Positions 1 to 9,284 of a stretch of 64,000 nucleotides of DNA are shown here, one piece after another. The notes under the pieces were generated by a model, which was not told the origin of the DNA, ran no database searches, and saw nothing but the letters and a program-made list of their open reading frames with translations. The translations under genes and the position numbers were made by a program. Within the stretch, counting starts at the first letter, position 1, and every line of letters begins with the position of its first letter. The stretch is taken from NCBI RefSeq assembly GCF_001894745.1, contig NZ_BBYF01000002.1:372001-436000 (forward strand), read 5' to 3'. The stretch is from Paenibacillus sp. NAIST15-1 (GTDB taxonomy: Bacteria; Bacillota; Bacilli; Paenibacillales; Paenibacillaceae).

Positions 1-102
1 CGCCATTCTCAATAATGCTTCATTCTTCTGATCGGTTGTCAGTCGGTTCATGACTGCGGCTGCTTCTTTCGCTAACGTAGCCTTGGAAAGTACTTCACTC
101 AT
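1..102 (-). CDS. proA: Gamma-glutamyl phosphate reductase, N-terminal fragment (window edge)
   Basis: The first 34 codons of a gene that runs off the left edge. The start ATG is at 102-100, preceded by GGGAGG (116-111) at a normal distance. The peptide begins MSEVLSKATLAKEAA and continues into a helical stretch typical of the ProA N-terminus. ProA reduces gamma-glutamyl phosphate to glutamate-5-semialdehyde, the second step of proline synthesis. It lies 15 nt downstream of proB on the same strand, the usual proBA operon, and shares the T-box leader upstream of proB. Only the N-terminus is visible, so the assignment leans on the neighbour. Confidence 0.85.
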   Translation of the reverse strand, partial: MSEVLSKATLAKEAAAVMNRLTTDQKNEALLRMA

Positions 103-117
103 CGTACATGCCTCCCT

Positions 118-1230
118 CTATGATCGTAGTGTGACCCATTCATCTCGATGTATCACTTCAATGCGCGGAACCTCGATGCGATTGAGAACCTCATCCGTAG
201 ACCAGCCCGCTGCAATCTTTAATTGATCGGCTTCGTAATTGACGATGCCTCTGCCAATCACACGTCCGTCCTCACCAGACACCTCAACCACATCTCCAGG
301 GTGGAAGTCGCCTTCGACTCCTCGAATACCAGCAGGCAGCAGACTTGATCCTCGTGATATCAATGCCCGTTCAGCGCCTTCATCGACAATAATTTGTCCA
401 TGTGGGGTAGAGTGGAAGCCAAGCCATTGCTTCTTCATCGGCAATGCGTGCAGGTGAGTATCGAAATAGGTACCCTTGCCAATACCGTCCACAGCAAGGA
501 GCAAATCACCTGGCTCATTGACTCGGCCAACAAAGGCAGGCACACCACCCCGCATGGCGATACGTGCTGCATCTAGCTTCGAACGCATGCCGCCCGTACC
601 GACAGATGAGCCGGCTCCTCCAGCATATGCGTAAATTTCCTCGTTAATTTCCTCGACTCTGTCGAACCGCTTCGCATTCGGATTGGAACGGGGATCTGCC
701 GTATACAACCCGTCCGTATCCGTAATAATCACTAGCCGATCAGCATGAACAAGATTCGCAACCAGTGCTGAGAGCGTATCGTTATCACCAAACTTGAGTT
801 CCTCAACGGATACGGTGTCATTCTCATTAATAATAGGGACGACACGCTGCTTCAGCAGTTCCTCCATTGTCATCTGGGCATTATGGCCGCGCTTGCGATT
901 GGCGAAGTCTGGCCGAGTTAACAGCAGCTGTGCTGAAGGAATGCTGTACTTCTGGAATTGTTCTTGGTAGGCCTGCATTAGCAGCGCCTGACCGACTGCA
1001 GCAGCAGCCTGCTTCTCATGGAGAAGCTTCGGACGAGTCATATATCCAATATGTCGAAATCCGGCTGCAACGGCACCTGAGGTGACGAGCACGACATGTG
1101 CACCACGTTCCATAAGAGAGACGAGCTCGCGTACGTAGAATTCAATATGTTCTCGATTTAAGCCGCCATGCTCAGAGGTAAGCGAGCTGCTTCCAATTTT
1201 CACTACAATTCGTTGACACTGTTCCATCAT
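118..1230 (-). CDS. proB: Glutamate 5-kinase
   Basis: ProB phosphorylates L-glutamate to gamma-glutamyl phosphate in the first step of proline synthesis. The 370-residue protein has the full two-domain form. An amino-acid kinase domain (about 1-260) shows VVKIGSSSLT near the start, INENDTVS, DNDTLSALVA, TDTDGLYTADPR and GGMRSKLDAARIA. A C-terminal PUA domain (about 280-365) includes HPGDVVEVSG. Two in-frame ATGs (1230 and 1227) follow AGGAAG (1243-1238); either could start. It heads the proBA operon on the minus strand and is preceded by a T-box leader with a proline specifier codon, so expression should rise when tRNA-Pro is uncharged. Confidence 0.95.
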   Translation of the reverse strand: MMEQCQRIVVKIGSSSLTSEHGGLNREHIEFYVRELVSLMERGAHVVLVTSGAVAAGFRHIGYMTRPKLLHEKQAAAAVGQALLMQAYQEQFQKYSIPSAQLLLTRPDFANRKRGHNAQMTMEELLKQRVVPIINENDTVSVEELKFGDNDTLSALVANLVHADRLVIITDTDGLYTADPRSNPNAKRFDRVEEINEEIYAYAGGAGSSVGTGGMRSKLDAARIAMRGGVPAFVGRVNEPGDLLLAVDGIGKGTYFDTHLHALPMKKQWLGFHSTPHGQIIVDEGAERALISRGSSLLPAGIRGVEGDFHPGDVVEVSGEDGRVIGRGIVNYEADQLKIAAGWSTDEVLNRIEVPRIEVIHRDEWVTLRS

Positions 1231-1371
1231 TCATTCACTTCCTGATTCTTTGACTCTCATGAGTATAAGTATCATACATCTCACGATTTGCCGGTGCCAG
1301 ATTGTAATACGATGATGTGAATGGATCAAGGGAATGCCGAACAGTGATGTCGCGAAAACGGATTATGGGTA

Positions 1372-1665
1372 TAAAAAAAGACCCTCGTCCTCTAAAGGAC
1401 GAAAGTCACACTTCCGCGGTACCACCTTCATTGAGGGTTCCTAGAGCATATACCTGAACTGCGTTGATCGCAGATTCATGATCATGCAGAAACCATCCCA
1501 CTTGATCGCCTATAACGGAGGCAGCCGTTCAGCTTCACGCGTAACGCTTATGCTGACCGCTCAAGGATAGGTTCTGTAATGGCTCTGCGGCGGATGCTTG
1601 CAGCCTATGGCATTCCGCTCTCTGAACGCGACCTTCATTACGTACTGGTCCTGTCATCACGATAA
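1372..1665 (-). promoter_or_regulatory. T-box riboswitch (tRNA-Pro) upstream of proBA
   Basis: On the minus strand this leader carries the T-box core AAGGTGGTACCGCGG (1428-1414). It is followed at once by a rho-independent terminator (about 1407-1374) with stem halves TTTCGTCCT and AGGACGAGG and a T7 run. Upstream is the typical Stem I region with GAA-CCT-A in the specifier position: CCT (1571-1569) is a proline codon, which fits the proBA genes downstream. In T-box leaders uncharged tRNA pairs with the specifier and the T-box bulge to form the antiterminator. The specifier call is by pattern only; the 5' limit is approximate. Confidence 0.9.
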
Positions 1666-1719
1666 GGGTATTCACTCTGGCACCCGCTGCTCCATGAGAG
1701 CAATGAGTGTATTACGAAT

Positions 1720-1748
1720 AGAATACCATGTGATTCCAATGGAGTAAA
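1720..1748 (-). promoter_or_regulatory. Probable sigma-A promoter of the proBA leader
   Basis: On the minus strand TTTACT (1748-1743) and TATTCT (1725-1720) are separated by 17 nt. They sit about 50 nt upstream of the T-box Stem I. Both boxes are imperfect, so the call rests on position and spacing. Confidence 0.4.
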
Positions 1749-1862
1749 GAAGGCGAACCCTGTATAAAGGGAGGTGACAGAAGATTCCTTTAGTTAGAAA
1801 CACAATGAAATTGTTGATAAGCCCGATTATAAACCGAGACAGCATCATTGCACTAATCTAGC

Positions 1863-3056
1863 TTAGAATAGCGATAGTCTTCCTATTCGCTCGGCAGCTT
1901 CGCATAATCGCGCCTCTGGCGCGAGCAGTCCGACCCGGACGTAGCCCTCTCCATGCTTACCAAATCCGATGCCTGGCGCGGTGACAACATTGGCACGCTC
2001 CAGTAGTAAATCTGCGAATTGGGCAGAGTTGTAATTTTTAGGAACTGGGAGCCAAGCGAAGAAGGATCCTGCCGATGGAACGGCCTCCCAGCCAATGCGA
2101 TGAAGCTCCTTGAAGAATACATTCCTGCGCTGTTCATATGTCGCACACAGTTCATGAACTGGTTGCTGCGAACCGGTCAATGCGGCGGCAGCGGCAGCCT
2201 GAACAGCACCGAATAGGCTAACATACATGTGATCCTGCATCAGATTGATTAGGCGGATAAGCTCTTTATTGCCAACAGCAAATGCAACTCGCCACCCGGC
2301 CATGTTGTAAGTCTTGGACATCGTGTAGAATTCGATACCGACTTCCTTCGCACCAGGCGTCTGTAAGAAGCTCACAGGCCGTTTTCCATCAAATCCAATC
2401 GATCCATATGCGAAATCACTGGCAACGACGATATTATGCTTCGCTGCAAATTGCACGGTGTCCGCATAGAAATCAGAACTTGCAGTCGCTGCCGTTGGAT
2501 TGTTCGGATAGTTCAGGAACATTAGCTTAGCCCGTTCTAGCTGCTGCTTCGTAATCCGTTCATAATCTGGAAGGAATTGATTTTCTTCCAACAATGGCAT
2601 CATGACCATGTCAGCACCAGCAAGGGCAACGCCAGACCAATAATCAGGATAGCCTGGATCTGGAACGAGGCAGACGTCGCCTGCGTTAAGCAGAATTTGA
2701 CTGATTTCAACGAGTCCCGTCTTGCCTCCGAACAATACGGCTACTTCTGTATCGGGATCGAGATCCACATTATAGTCTTCCTTATACCGCTTGGCTATCG
2801 CTTCCTTCAAGTAGCGATGTCCACTGAATGGAGGGTATTTATGATTGATTGGGTCAGTTGCTGCTTCCTGCAGCGCAGTCACAATATGAGGAGCAGTTGG
2901 CAAGTCAGGATTGCCCTGACCAAGATTGATGACATCATGACCGTCAGCGATGCGAGCGTTCGTCCGCTGCACAAGCTGGGCAAAGAATTGCTTCGGAAGC
3001 CGGTTCATGCGTGCGGCCGGCTTGATCGAGATAGAACGGTATGTTTCTTCTAACAT
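1863..3056 (-). CDS. mtnE: PLP-dependent aminotransferase, MtnE/YkrV-like
   Basis: Fold-type I aminotransferase of 397 residues. Visible landmarks are NLGQGNPDLP (about 44-53), PDPGYPDYW (132-140), LNYPNNPTAA (181-190), the PLP-contacting aspartate in SDFAYG (214), the Schiff-base lysine in SKTYNMAGWR (K248) and a C-terminal YVRVGL arginine. The closest family I recognise is Bacillus MtnE, which converts 2-keto-4-methylthiobutyrate to methionine, the last step of methionine salvage. The nearby mtnU-like gene supports this, since the two are adjacent in Bacillus. A broader aromatic or branched-chain aminotransferase cannot be excluded. GGAGTG precedes the ATG at 3056. Confidence 0.8.
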   Translation of the reverse strand: MLEETYRSISIKPAARMNRLPKQFFAQLVQRTNARIADGHDVINLGQGNPDLPTAPHIVTALQEAATDPINHKYPPFSGHRYLKEAIAKRYKEDYNVDLDPDTEVAVLFGGKTGLVEISQILLNAGDVCLVPDPGYPDYWSGVALAGADMVMMPLLEENQFLPDYERITKQQLERAKLMFLNYPNNPTAATASSDFYADTVQFAAKHNIVVASDFAYGSIGFDGKRPVSFLQTPGAKEVGIEFYTMSKTYNMAGWRVAFAVGNKELIRLINLMQDHMYVSLFGAVQAAAAAALTGSQQPVHELCATYEQRRNVFFKELHRIGWEAVPSAGSFFAWLPVPKNYNSAQFADLLLERANVVTAPGIGFGKHGEGYVRVGLLAPEARLCEAAERIGRLSLF

Positions 3057-3194
3057 GTCTTATCCACTCCAGCACCCGGATTCGTTATCGGTTATCAAAA
3101 TAATAACGATAATTTAGCATGTTTCCACTGAAGTGTATACCCTTTTTTTTCATCGATTTCCGTAGCTTACATACGGTTTTTCTTTAAATACAAC

Positions 3195-3710
3195 TTATCC
3201 GCTCGATTTTTCAGCCTTTCCTGTCGGTTCTGTTGTCAATAGCTGCTGCATAAATGGTTTGACATCTAAATTTATTCGTAGCAAATAGGGCTTGCGTTCC
3301 TTCGAGAATACGAGCAGCAGCGGATCTTTATCTGGGCAATAGATAAGAAATACGTCTTTTATCTGCACCGTCTCTCTTGGAAGAACCACATCAGCCACTG
3401 ATGTTAATGGGATACGTACGATATATCCACATTGATGCCCAATCGTGAGCTGAGGGGACAGTCCGGTTATCGACTTGAGCCAAGAAGCAGCGACTGCTTG
3501 GAACTCCTTGCTGTTAGGGAACGTCTTCACAATCCGTTGTGCCTTAATATCGAACAGTTGGATCGGAGGACTTGCAGCCGAATCGCTGCCTTCACCCGGT
3601 GCCCATGCGGATACAGAATTCGTCATCAGTGTACTTGTGCTGCATACAAGTAAGAGAGCAATAGCTACGACCCATTTGACCATACAACGATTGCGCATGC
3701 TACTTTTCAT
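3195..3710 (-). CDS. Secreted hypothetical protein
   Basis: About 171 residues. The N-terminus is a clear Sec signal: positive residues, a hydrophobic stretch VVAIALLLVC, and likely cleavage near SVSA. The rest is a small mixed alpha/beta domain with KAQRIVKTFPNSKEF and VFLIYCPDKDPLLLVF. I do not recognise the family. The reading frame is open further upstream, but the signal peptide favours a start at 3710, where GAAAGG abuts the ATG, or at 3698, where that GAAAGG is about 12 nt upstream. It lies between mtnE (same strand) and mtnU (opposite strand) with no visible tie to methionine salvage. Confidence 0.6.
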   Translation of the reverse strand: MKSSMRNRCMVKWVVAIALLLVCSTSTLMTNSVSAWAPGEGSDSAASPPIQLFDIKAQRIVKTFPNSKEFQAVAASWLKSITGLSPQLTIGHQCGYIVRIPLTSVADVVLPRETVQIKDVFLIYCPDKDPLLLVFSKERKPYLLRINLDVKPFMQQLLTTEPTGKAEKSSG

Positions 3711-3874
3711 CCTTTCGAGACCGCGGTGGGTGATTATTCGTTGTTTATTTTTGATTCCGCTTGCTTCCTTAACGTACCCATCTTGACTCCAATCCATGAA
3801 AAGGTATGATGGATGGTAGAAAGTGCTACCGAAGAACAAATGCATGCTGAAAGCCGAGAGAAGGAGTGTATACG

Positions 3875-4732
3875 ATGGAACAATTATGGAATGTGTGTGC
3901 GATTCAAATGGATGTTGCAATCGGCGAACCGGACAAAAATATGGAGAACGTTATTCAATGGATCGGCAAAGCAATGGAGAGAGATTCGAAGCCGGACGTC
4001 ATTGTGCTTCCAGAAATGTGGAATACAGGTTATGCACTTGAGCGGATTCACGAAATAGCAGATGTAAATGGACAGCAGACGAAGCAAATGCTCACGATGC
4101 TTGCTGCACGATATGGTGTAAACATTGTAGGTGGTTCCGTATCGGTTCGTGAAGGCGACCAGATCTACAACCGGGTGTATGCAGCAGATCGTAACGGCGA
4201 CATTGTTGGCGCCTATGACAAGGTTCATTTGTTCCAGTTGATGGATGAACATGTTTATTTATCTTCCGGAAATGCGCTCGGGACGTTTACCCTAGATGGT
4301 GTGAAGTGTGGGGTTATTATTTGTTATGATCTCCGTTTCCCGGAATGGACCCGAACAATGGCGCTCCAAGGTACAGAAGTTCTATTTGTTCCAGCTGAGT
4401 GGCCGCATCCACGGCTTCATCATTGGAAGACGCTGTTGACTGCGAGAGCCATTGAAAATCAAATGTATGTGGTAGCCTGCAATCGAGTCGGTACGAGCAA
4501 GGGGGCTTCCGGACAAGAGACAGCTTTCTTCGGACATTCGGCAATTATTGATCCATGGGGGGATACACTTGCTTCATCAGGGGAACAGGAGGCATTTGTG
4601 CAGGCACCGATCTCTCTGTCGCTCGTACAGGAGGTGCGGGGGCGAATTCCTGTGTTCGCTGATCGTAGAGAATCGCTTTATCAATCTGCTACGGCTTCCT
4701 ATGGTTCTGCTCCATTGCTTGATCGTGTATGA
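3875..4732 (+). CDS. mtnU: Nitrilase-superfamily amidase, MtnU-like
   Basis: A carbon-nitrogen hydrolase of 285 residues with the Glu-Lys-Cys triad in place: E47 in LPEMWNTGY, K116 in YDKVHLF and C150 in ICYDLRFPE. Family knowledge suggests an omega-amidase (Nit2/MtnU type) that hydrolyses the omega-amide of 2-ketoglutaramate or 2-ketosuccinamate. These are by-products when glutamine or asparagine donates the amino group to an MtnE-type transaminase, which fits the nearby mtnE gene. The start at 3875 is chosen over an upstream in-frame GTG (3866) because AAGGAG (3861-3866) is 8 nt before it. The stop overlaps the next gene. Confidence 0.85.
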   Translation: MEQLWNVCAIQMDVAIGEPDKNMENVIQWIGKAMERDSKPDVIVLPEMWNTGYALERIHEIADVNGQQTKQMLTMLAARYGVNIVGGSVSVREGDQIYNRVYAADRNGDIVGAYDKVHLFQLMDEHVYLSSGNALGTFTLDGVKCGVIICYDLRFPEWTRTMALQGTEVLFVPAEWPHPRLHHWKTLLTARAIENQMYVVACNRVGTSKGASGQETAFFGHSAIIDPWGDTLASSGEQEAFVQAPISLSLVQEVRGRIPVFADRRESLYQSATASYGSAPLLDRV

Positions 4733-6693
4733 TGTCGAGAAAAGAGCGGCATAAGCGGGCAGACACATCTCGTAAACGTCGTCAAGCACGTCTTCTTTTT
4801 CTCATTATTGGATGTACAATAGGTGTGCTCCTTCTAGTCTGGTCTGGATATGGCGCTCATGTGGTAGATTGGGTGCTGGGTATAGATGGTGATGGTAGAG
4901 TCCTTCATCAAAACGGTACGGATGCGATCCAATTGAAGGGTTCGGATTCTTCATTTGACCAGAAAATTGTAAACGGCTCTGCAGAAGACAACATTCAAGT
5001 GGAAAAATGGCTGCAAGCACTCACCTTAGACGAGAAAATTGGCCAAATGTTTTTGGTTCACTTATCTGCGCTTACTGCTGAGAAGCCTAACCAAGCGCTG
5101 TCGAATATCCTTCATGAACTGGCTCCTGGAGGCGTTATTTTATTCAAAGATGACATCAAGACTGTGGGGCAAACGGTTGAAGACAATGTCCAAATGCTCC
5201 GATCATCCCGTATCCCACTCTGGATTGGCGTAGATCAGGAGGGGGGAGTAGTAAATCGTATCCTGTTCACTGGCGATTGGAATGGAAATATGGCGATTGC
5301 TGCGACTGGACAACCCCAGCTTGCGAAGGAAACGGCTATTGAAACGGGCAGCCTCATGCAGTTGCTCTCCTTCAACCTAAATTTTGCCCCTGTTGCTGAT
5401 GTAAATGATGATCCGCACAATCCCGTCATCGGACTTCGCTCATTTGGCTCTGAGCCTAAACAGGTGTCTGCGTACGTACGCGCCTATGTACAGGGAGCAC
5501 ATTATAGCGGCATGCCAGCCATTGTGAAACACTTCCCTGGGCACGGCTCGACACGTACTGATTCGCATGTGGGACTACCTCAGTTGACTCATGACTTGAA
5601 GCGGTTCGAGCAAGTAGAATGGTTGCCCTTCAAGGCAGCCATTGAAGAAGGAGTGGATATGATTATGTCCGCTCACATTCAGGTTCCTCAACTTGAGCCG
5701 AAGACAACCTCCTCTCAAAAAGATGGCTCACTCATCACGATTCCAGCTACACTATCTTCCCGTGTCCTTACAGATATTTTACGTGATCAATTGCATTTTC
5801 AGGGGGCCATTATTACGGATGCATTGAATATGAAGGCGATTGCGGATCATTTTGGTTCGGATGAAGCTGCTGTAATGTCCATCCAAGCAGGTGCAGATGT
5901 GCTCTTGATGCCCCCTAAGCCGCATCAGGCAATATCTGCGATTCATAAAGCGATAGAAGAGGGGACATTGACCGAGCAGCGCATTGATGAGAGTGTGCGT
6001 CGCATCTTGCACTTAAAGTTGAAGTATAAGGTGACGAATGCAAAGCAGGCTTCTCAATTAAATGTGGAACAAGCGATTGGGAAAGCCCAATCATTTATTG
6101 CTTCCAATCAGGCGCAGGGATTAATGAAGCGCATAGCGGAACAGGCTGTTACACGTTGGGGGACAGATTCTATTGCTAATCAGCCCAGTGAGCTGATTAC
6201 ATCCAGTATGAACCAAGTACTTCTGGTCGGTCATGATAGCGCCAGCTTGGAAGCGATGCAGCGTGCATTAGTAGCTGAGGTGAAGGGAAGACGAGATGTT
6301 GGGGCGGAGGAGAAGGAAGCTCATGCAGCAGCTAATCGCAACAAGGTGCGTTCGGCTGAGATTGACGTTCGAGTGAGTAAGCTTGAAGATACAGGATTGA
6401 CCGATGCAATCAGAGCCGCAGATGCCATCGTTATCGTGACGAACGATGTATACCGACAGCCTCGTAGAACCAAACTGTTTAACAAGTTGGTAGCTCAGCT
6501 TGACCAAATGAAGAAGCCTGTTGCAGTCGTTGCAGCAGGACTTCCCTATGATGCTCAGGCTTTGGCTAACATTCCAATCGGCTATGCGATTTATGGGCTA
6601 ACGGATAGTAATATGCGGGCAGCAGCACGAGTATTGTTTGGACGCGCTGCTGCATTAGGTCAATTCCCTGTTGCGGTTGCAGGATTGCCATAA
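4729..6693 (+). CDS. nagZ: Membrane-anchored GH3 beta-N-acetylglucosaminidase, NagZ-like
   Basis: Glycoside hydrolase family 3 protein of 654 residues. A basic N-terminus is followed by one hydrophobic segment (about 20-42), so the enzyme is probably anchored outside the membrane. An IIGC sequence inside that segment looks like a poor lipobox. The catalytic domain has KHFPGHG (267-273) with the Asp/His pair of the NagZ mobile loop (D278, H280), and ITDALNMKAI carrying the likely nucleophile D364. NagZ-type enzymes remove N-acetylglucosamine from muropeptides. The C-terminal region (about 440-654) matches the second domain of long Bacillus NagZ proteins. It overlaps mtnU by 4 nt without a clear ribosome binding site of its own, suggesting translational coupling. 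Confidence 0.85.
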   Translation: MMSRKERHKRADTSRKRRQARLLFLIIGCTIGVLLLVWSGYGAHVVDWVLGIDGDGRVLHQNGTDAIQLKGSDSSFDQKIVNGSAEDNIQVEKWLQALTLDEKIGQMFLVHLSALTAEKPNQALSNILHELAPGGVILFKDDIKTVGQTVEDNVQMLRSSRIPLWIGVDQEGGVVNRILFTGDWNGNMAIAATGQPQLAKETAIETGSLMQLLSFNLNFAPVADVNDDPHNPVIGLRSFGSEPKQVSAYVRAYVQGAHYSGMPAIVKHFPGHGSTRTDSHVGLPQLTHDLKRFEQVEWLPFKAAIEEGVDMIMSAHIQVPQLEPKTTSSQKDGSLITIPATLSSRVLTDILRDQLHFQGAIITDALNMKAIADHFGSDEAAVMSIQAGADVLLMPPKPHQAISAIHKAIEEGTLTEQRIDESVRRILHLKLKYKVTNAKQASQLNVEQAIGKAQSFIASNQAQGLMKRIAEQAVTRWGTDSIANQPSELITSSMNQVLLVGHDSASLEAMQRALVAEVKGRRDVGAEEKEAHAAANRNKVRSAEIDVRVSKLEDTGLTDAIRAADAIVIVTNDVYRQPRRTKLFNKLVAQLDQMKKPVAVVAAGLPYDAQALANIPIGYAIYGLTDSNMRAAARVLFGRAAALGQFPVAVAGLP

Positions 6694-6732
6694 TGCGAAT
6701 CGATGAGCTGATTCGTACATAGAGATACGATC

Positions 6733-7698
6733 TCATTCAGACTTCTTAGGTTGATTCATCGTTCCTCCGGCGCGAACTCGCGAGCCGAAGCGGGCTGTGA
6801 TCGTATCTTGCAGTGTCTGCATGAAGGCTTCTGCCGCATGGGACATATAGCGGCCTTCACGATACGCGATAACAAGCGTACGGGAAGGTCTTCCTGTCAG
6901 CGGAAGATATAACGGAACAAATTCGCTTCGAGGAGCAGTCGCAATAAATGAAGGAACTAAGGCAACCCCCATACCAGCTGCTACGAGAGACTGGACGGTC
7001 TCAATGTTCGTGCTCTCGAATACGACATTCGGGGTAAAACCGGCTTCCTGGCACAATTGTACGGTAATTTGCCGGAATCCTTGACCACGCTTCAAGAGAA
7101 TGAAGGGCTCGTCTCGGAGGTCTGATAAGGACACCGGACTTGGCTCAGAACATTTGCAATGCTGCTTGGCAAGAGAATGCTGAGGGGGGATTGCCAGCAG
7201 AATCTCCTCTTCCACGACAGGTCGATAGGTAAGAGAATCATCCGTTAAGGGCAGAGATAGCAGGCATAGATCATTCTTGCCTTGGGCCGTCATTCGCTCC
7301 AGGTTGGACGTCGAAGTATCCTCTACGAGTACCAGATCGATGGCTGGATAGCGTTCATGGAATTGAGGAAGGACATGGGGGAGGATATGGGATCCCGTAA
7401 TCGGCATTGTCCCGATAACCACCTTTCCTCTCTTCGTCTGGCTGATATCGGCCATTTCGTTCTTCAGCTGTTCCATCGCATCGAGCATCTTTTGTGCGCG
7501 GTCGACGAATACCTCTCCTGCATGTGTGAGTTCCACTGAATTGGTCGTTCGTTGAAATAAGAGGACGCCAATTTCCTTCTCTAGCTTCGACAACTGCTGG
7601 CTTAATGAAGGCTGTGCGATGTGCAGCTTCTCAGCAGCCCGGGAGAAGTTCCTCTCCTGTGCAATTTGGACGGCATAGAGCAGCTGTCTAAATTCCAT
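6733..7698 (-). CDS. LysR-family transcriptional regulator
   Basis: 321 residues. The N-terminal winged helix-turn-helix is clear (NFSRAAEKLHIAQPSLSQQLSKLE), followed by the linker helix and a periplasmic-binding-like effector domain (about 90-300). AAAGGATG precedes the ATG. It is divergent from leuCD with 147 nt between, and that gap holds two inverted repeats of LysR-box type, so leuCD and the regulator itself are the likely targets. The effector is unknown; a pathway intermediate of branched-chain amino acid synthesis would be a natural guess. Confidence 0.9.
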   Translation of the reverse strand: MEFRQLLYAVQIAQERNFSRAAEKLHIAQPSLSQQLSKLEKEIGVLLFQRTTNSVELTHAGEVFVDRAQKMLDAMEQLKNEMADISQTKRGKVVIGTMPITGSHILPHVLPQFHERYPAIDLVLVEDTSTSNLERMTAQGKNDLCLLSLPLTDDSLTYRPVVEEEILLAIPPQHSLAKQHCKCSEPSPVSLSDLRDEPFILLKRGQGFRQITVQLCQEAGFTPNVVFESTNIETVQSLVAAGMGVALVPSFIATAPRSEFVPLYLPLTGRPSRTLVIAYREGRYMSHAAEAFMQTLQDTITARFGSRVRAGGTMNQPKKSE

Positions 7699-7717
7699 GT
7701 CCGTTCATCCTTTCTCT

Positions 7718-7763
7718 GTATAACTTATAGGTTAAACCTATTGTAATTATAGATATTATATCT
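7718..7763 (-). promoter_or_regulatory. LysR-type operator pair and promoter of the lysR gene
   Basis: ATAGGTT-A-AACCTAT (7727-7741) is a perfect 7-bp inverted repeat containing the classical T-N11-A LysR box. A second perfect repeat, AGATAT-T-ATATCT (7751-7763), is centred 23 bp away. On the minus strand TTACAA (7746-7741) and TTATAC (7723-7718) with 17-nt spacing make a good promoter for the lysR gene. The first repeat lies in its spacer, which predicts negative autoregulation. Confidence 0.65.
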
Positions 7764-7792
7764 TGGATCAATGAAGAAAGAAATGCTATATT
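7763..7792 (+). promoter_or_regulatory. Probable leuCD promoter
   Basis: TTGGAT (7763-7768), 18 nt, TATATT (7787-7792). The second LysR-type inverted repeat abuts the -35 box, the usual place for an activation site. Confidence 0.5.
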
Positions 7793-7845
7793 TGGTGGCA
7801 AGAGAAATAGAGAGAGAAGCGTAAAATCGCGGAGAGGTGAAGGAA

Positions 7846-9270
7846 ATGACGATAAAGAAGACCATGTACGAGAAGATTTGGGATCGGCACGTCATCGTGC
7901 AAGAAGAAGGCAAACCAAGCATTTTATACATTGATTTGCATTTGGTGCACGAGGTAACATCCCCGCAAGCTTTTGAAGGATTGCGCTTGAGCGGCCGCAA
8001 GGTAAGACGTCCGGACCTTACATTTGCAACAATGGATCATAATGTACCGACGAAGGATCGGTTCAACATAACAGATCCAATCTCGAAGCAGCAGATCGAT
8101 ACATTATCACAGAACTGTGCAGACTTTGGTGTTACGCTGTTCGACCTGGACAGCATTGATCAAGGCGTGGTGCACGTTATGGGGCCTGAGCTTGGTCTTA
8201 CTCATCCAGGGAAGACAATTGTCTGTGGGGACAGCCATACGTCGACGCACGGTGCATTCGGCGCCCTTGCGTTCGGAATTGGCACAAGCGAAGTTGAGCA
8301 TGTCATGGCTACACAATGCTTGCAGCAAGCGAAGTCGAAGACGATGGAAGTGCGCTTCGTTGGCAAGCGCAAGCCAGGCGTTACTGCGAAGGATATGATC
8401 TTGGGCTTCATTGCGCAGAACGGCACTGATTTTGCAACTGGGTATGTCATTGAATACACAGGCGAATCCATCCGCGAATTGACGATGGAAGAGAGAATGA
8501 CTGTATGCAATATGTCCATTGAAGCGGGTGCACGTGCTGGTCTAATCGCACCAGACGAGACAACATTCCAATACTTGCGTGATCGTCAGTATGTGCCTCA
8601 AGGCGAAGCTTTCGATGCTGCTGTTGCAGAGTGGAAGAGCTATGTAACCGATGAGGGCGCTGCTTATGATGTTGTTGTTGAAGTGGATATGGATCAGCTT
8701 ATCCCACAGGTGACTTGGGGAACGAGCCCAGGTATGGGTACCGATATTACGTCGAATGTACCGAACCCTGCTGATTTTACAACCGAAAATGAACGTAAAG
8801 CTGCTGAGAAAGCACTTGAATATATGGATCTGACACCTGGTACGCCGATGACTGAAATTGCTGTCGACTATGTATTTATCGGCTCATGTACAAATGGCCG
8901 TATCGAGGATTTGCGTGCAGCGGCTGAGATAGCTAGAGGCTACAAGGTGAGCGATAAGGTAACGGCTATCGTTGTTCCAGGCTCTGGTCGGGTTAAGCTT
9001 CAGGCGGAGAAAGAAGGCTTGGATCAAGTATTCGTGGAAGCGGGCTTCGAATGGCGTGATGCTGGATGCAGTATGTGCCTTGCCATGAACCCGGATGTGC
9101 TCCAGCCAGGACAACGATGTGCTTCGACTTCCAACCGTAACTTCGAAGGACGTCAAGGCCGCGGTGGACGTACGCATTTGGTATCGCCAGCAATGGCAGC
9201 AGCAGCGGCAATCAAGGGTCATTTCGTTGATGTGCGCAACTGGGAAATCAAAGCGGAAGTATTGAACTAA
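7846..9270 (+). CDS. leuC: 3-isopropylmalate dehydratase large subunit
   Basis: LeuC with LeuD isomerises 2-isopropylmalate to 3-isopropylmalate in leucine synthesis, using a [4Fe-4S] cluster. The 474-residue protein has the aconitase-superfamily marks: [21 protein letters not shown], the cluster ligands in GSCTNGR and CSMC near the C-terminus, and [12 protein letters not shown]. The start at 7846 is preferred over an in-frame GTG at 7837 because GGAGAGGTGA ends just upstream of 7846. leuD follows after 14 nt. No leuA or leuB is visible in the window. Confidence 0.97.
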   Translation: MTIKKTMYEKIWDRHVIVQEEGKPSILYIDLHLVHEVTSPQAFEGLRLSGRKVRRPDLTFATMDHNVPTKDRFNITDPISKQQIDTLSQNCADFGVTLFDLDSIDQGVVHVMGPELGLTHPGKTIVCGDSHTSTHGAFGALAFGIGTSEVEHVMATQCLQQAKSKTMEVRFVGKRKPGVTAKDMILGFIAQNGTDFATGYVIEYTGESIRELTMEERMTVCNMSIEAGARAGLIAPDETTFQYLRDRQYVPQGEAFDAAVAEWKSYVTDEGAAYDVVVEVDMDQLIPQVTWGTSPGMGTDITSNVPNPADFTTENERKAAEKALEYMDLTPGTPMTEIAVDYVFIGSCTNGRIEDLRAAAEIARGYKVSDKVTAIVVPGSGRVKLQAEKEGLDQVFVEAGFEWRDAGCSMCLAMNPDVLQPGQRCASTSNRNFEGRQGRGGRTHLVSPAMAAAAAIKGHFVDVRNWEIKAEVLN

Positions 9271-9284
9271 GGGAGGAACGAATC

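Noticed and set aside
3080-3110. Imperfect palindrome upstream of mtnE
   Set aside because: TATCGTTAT and ATAACCGATA are related but offset by one base; no known operator and no S-box leader was found there.
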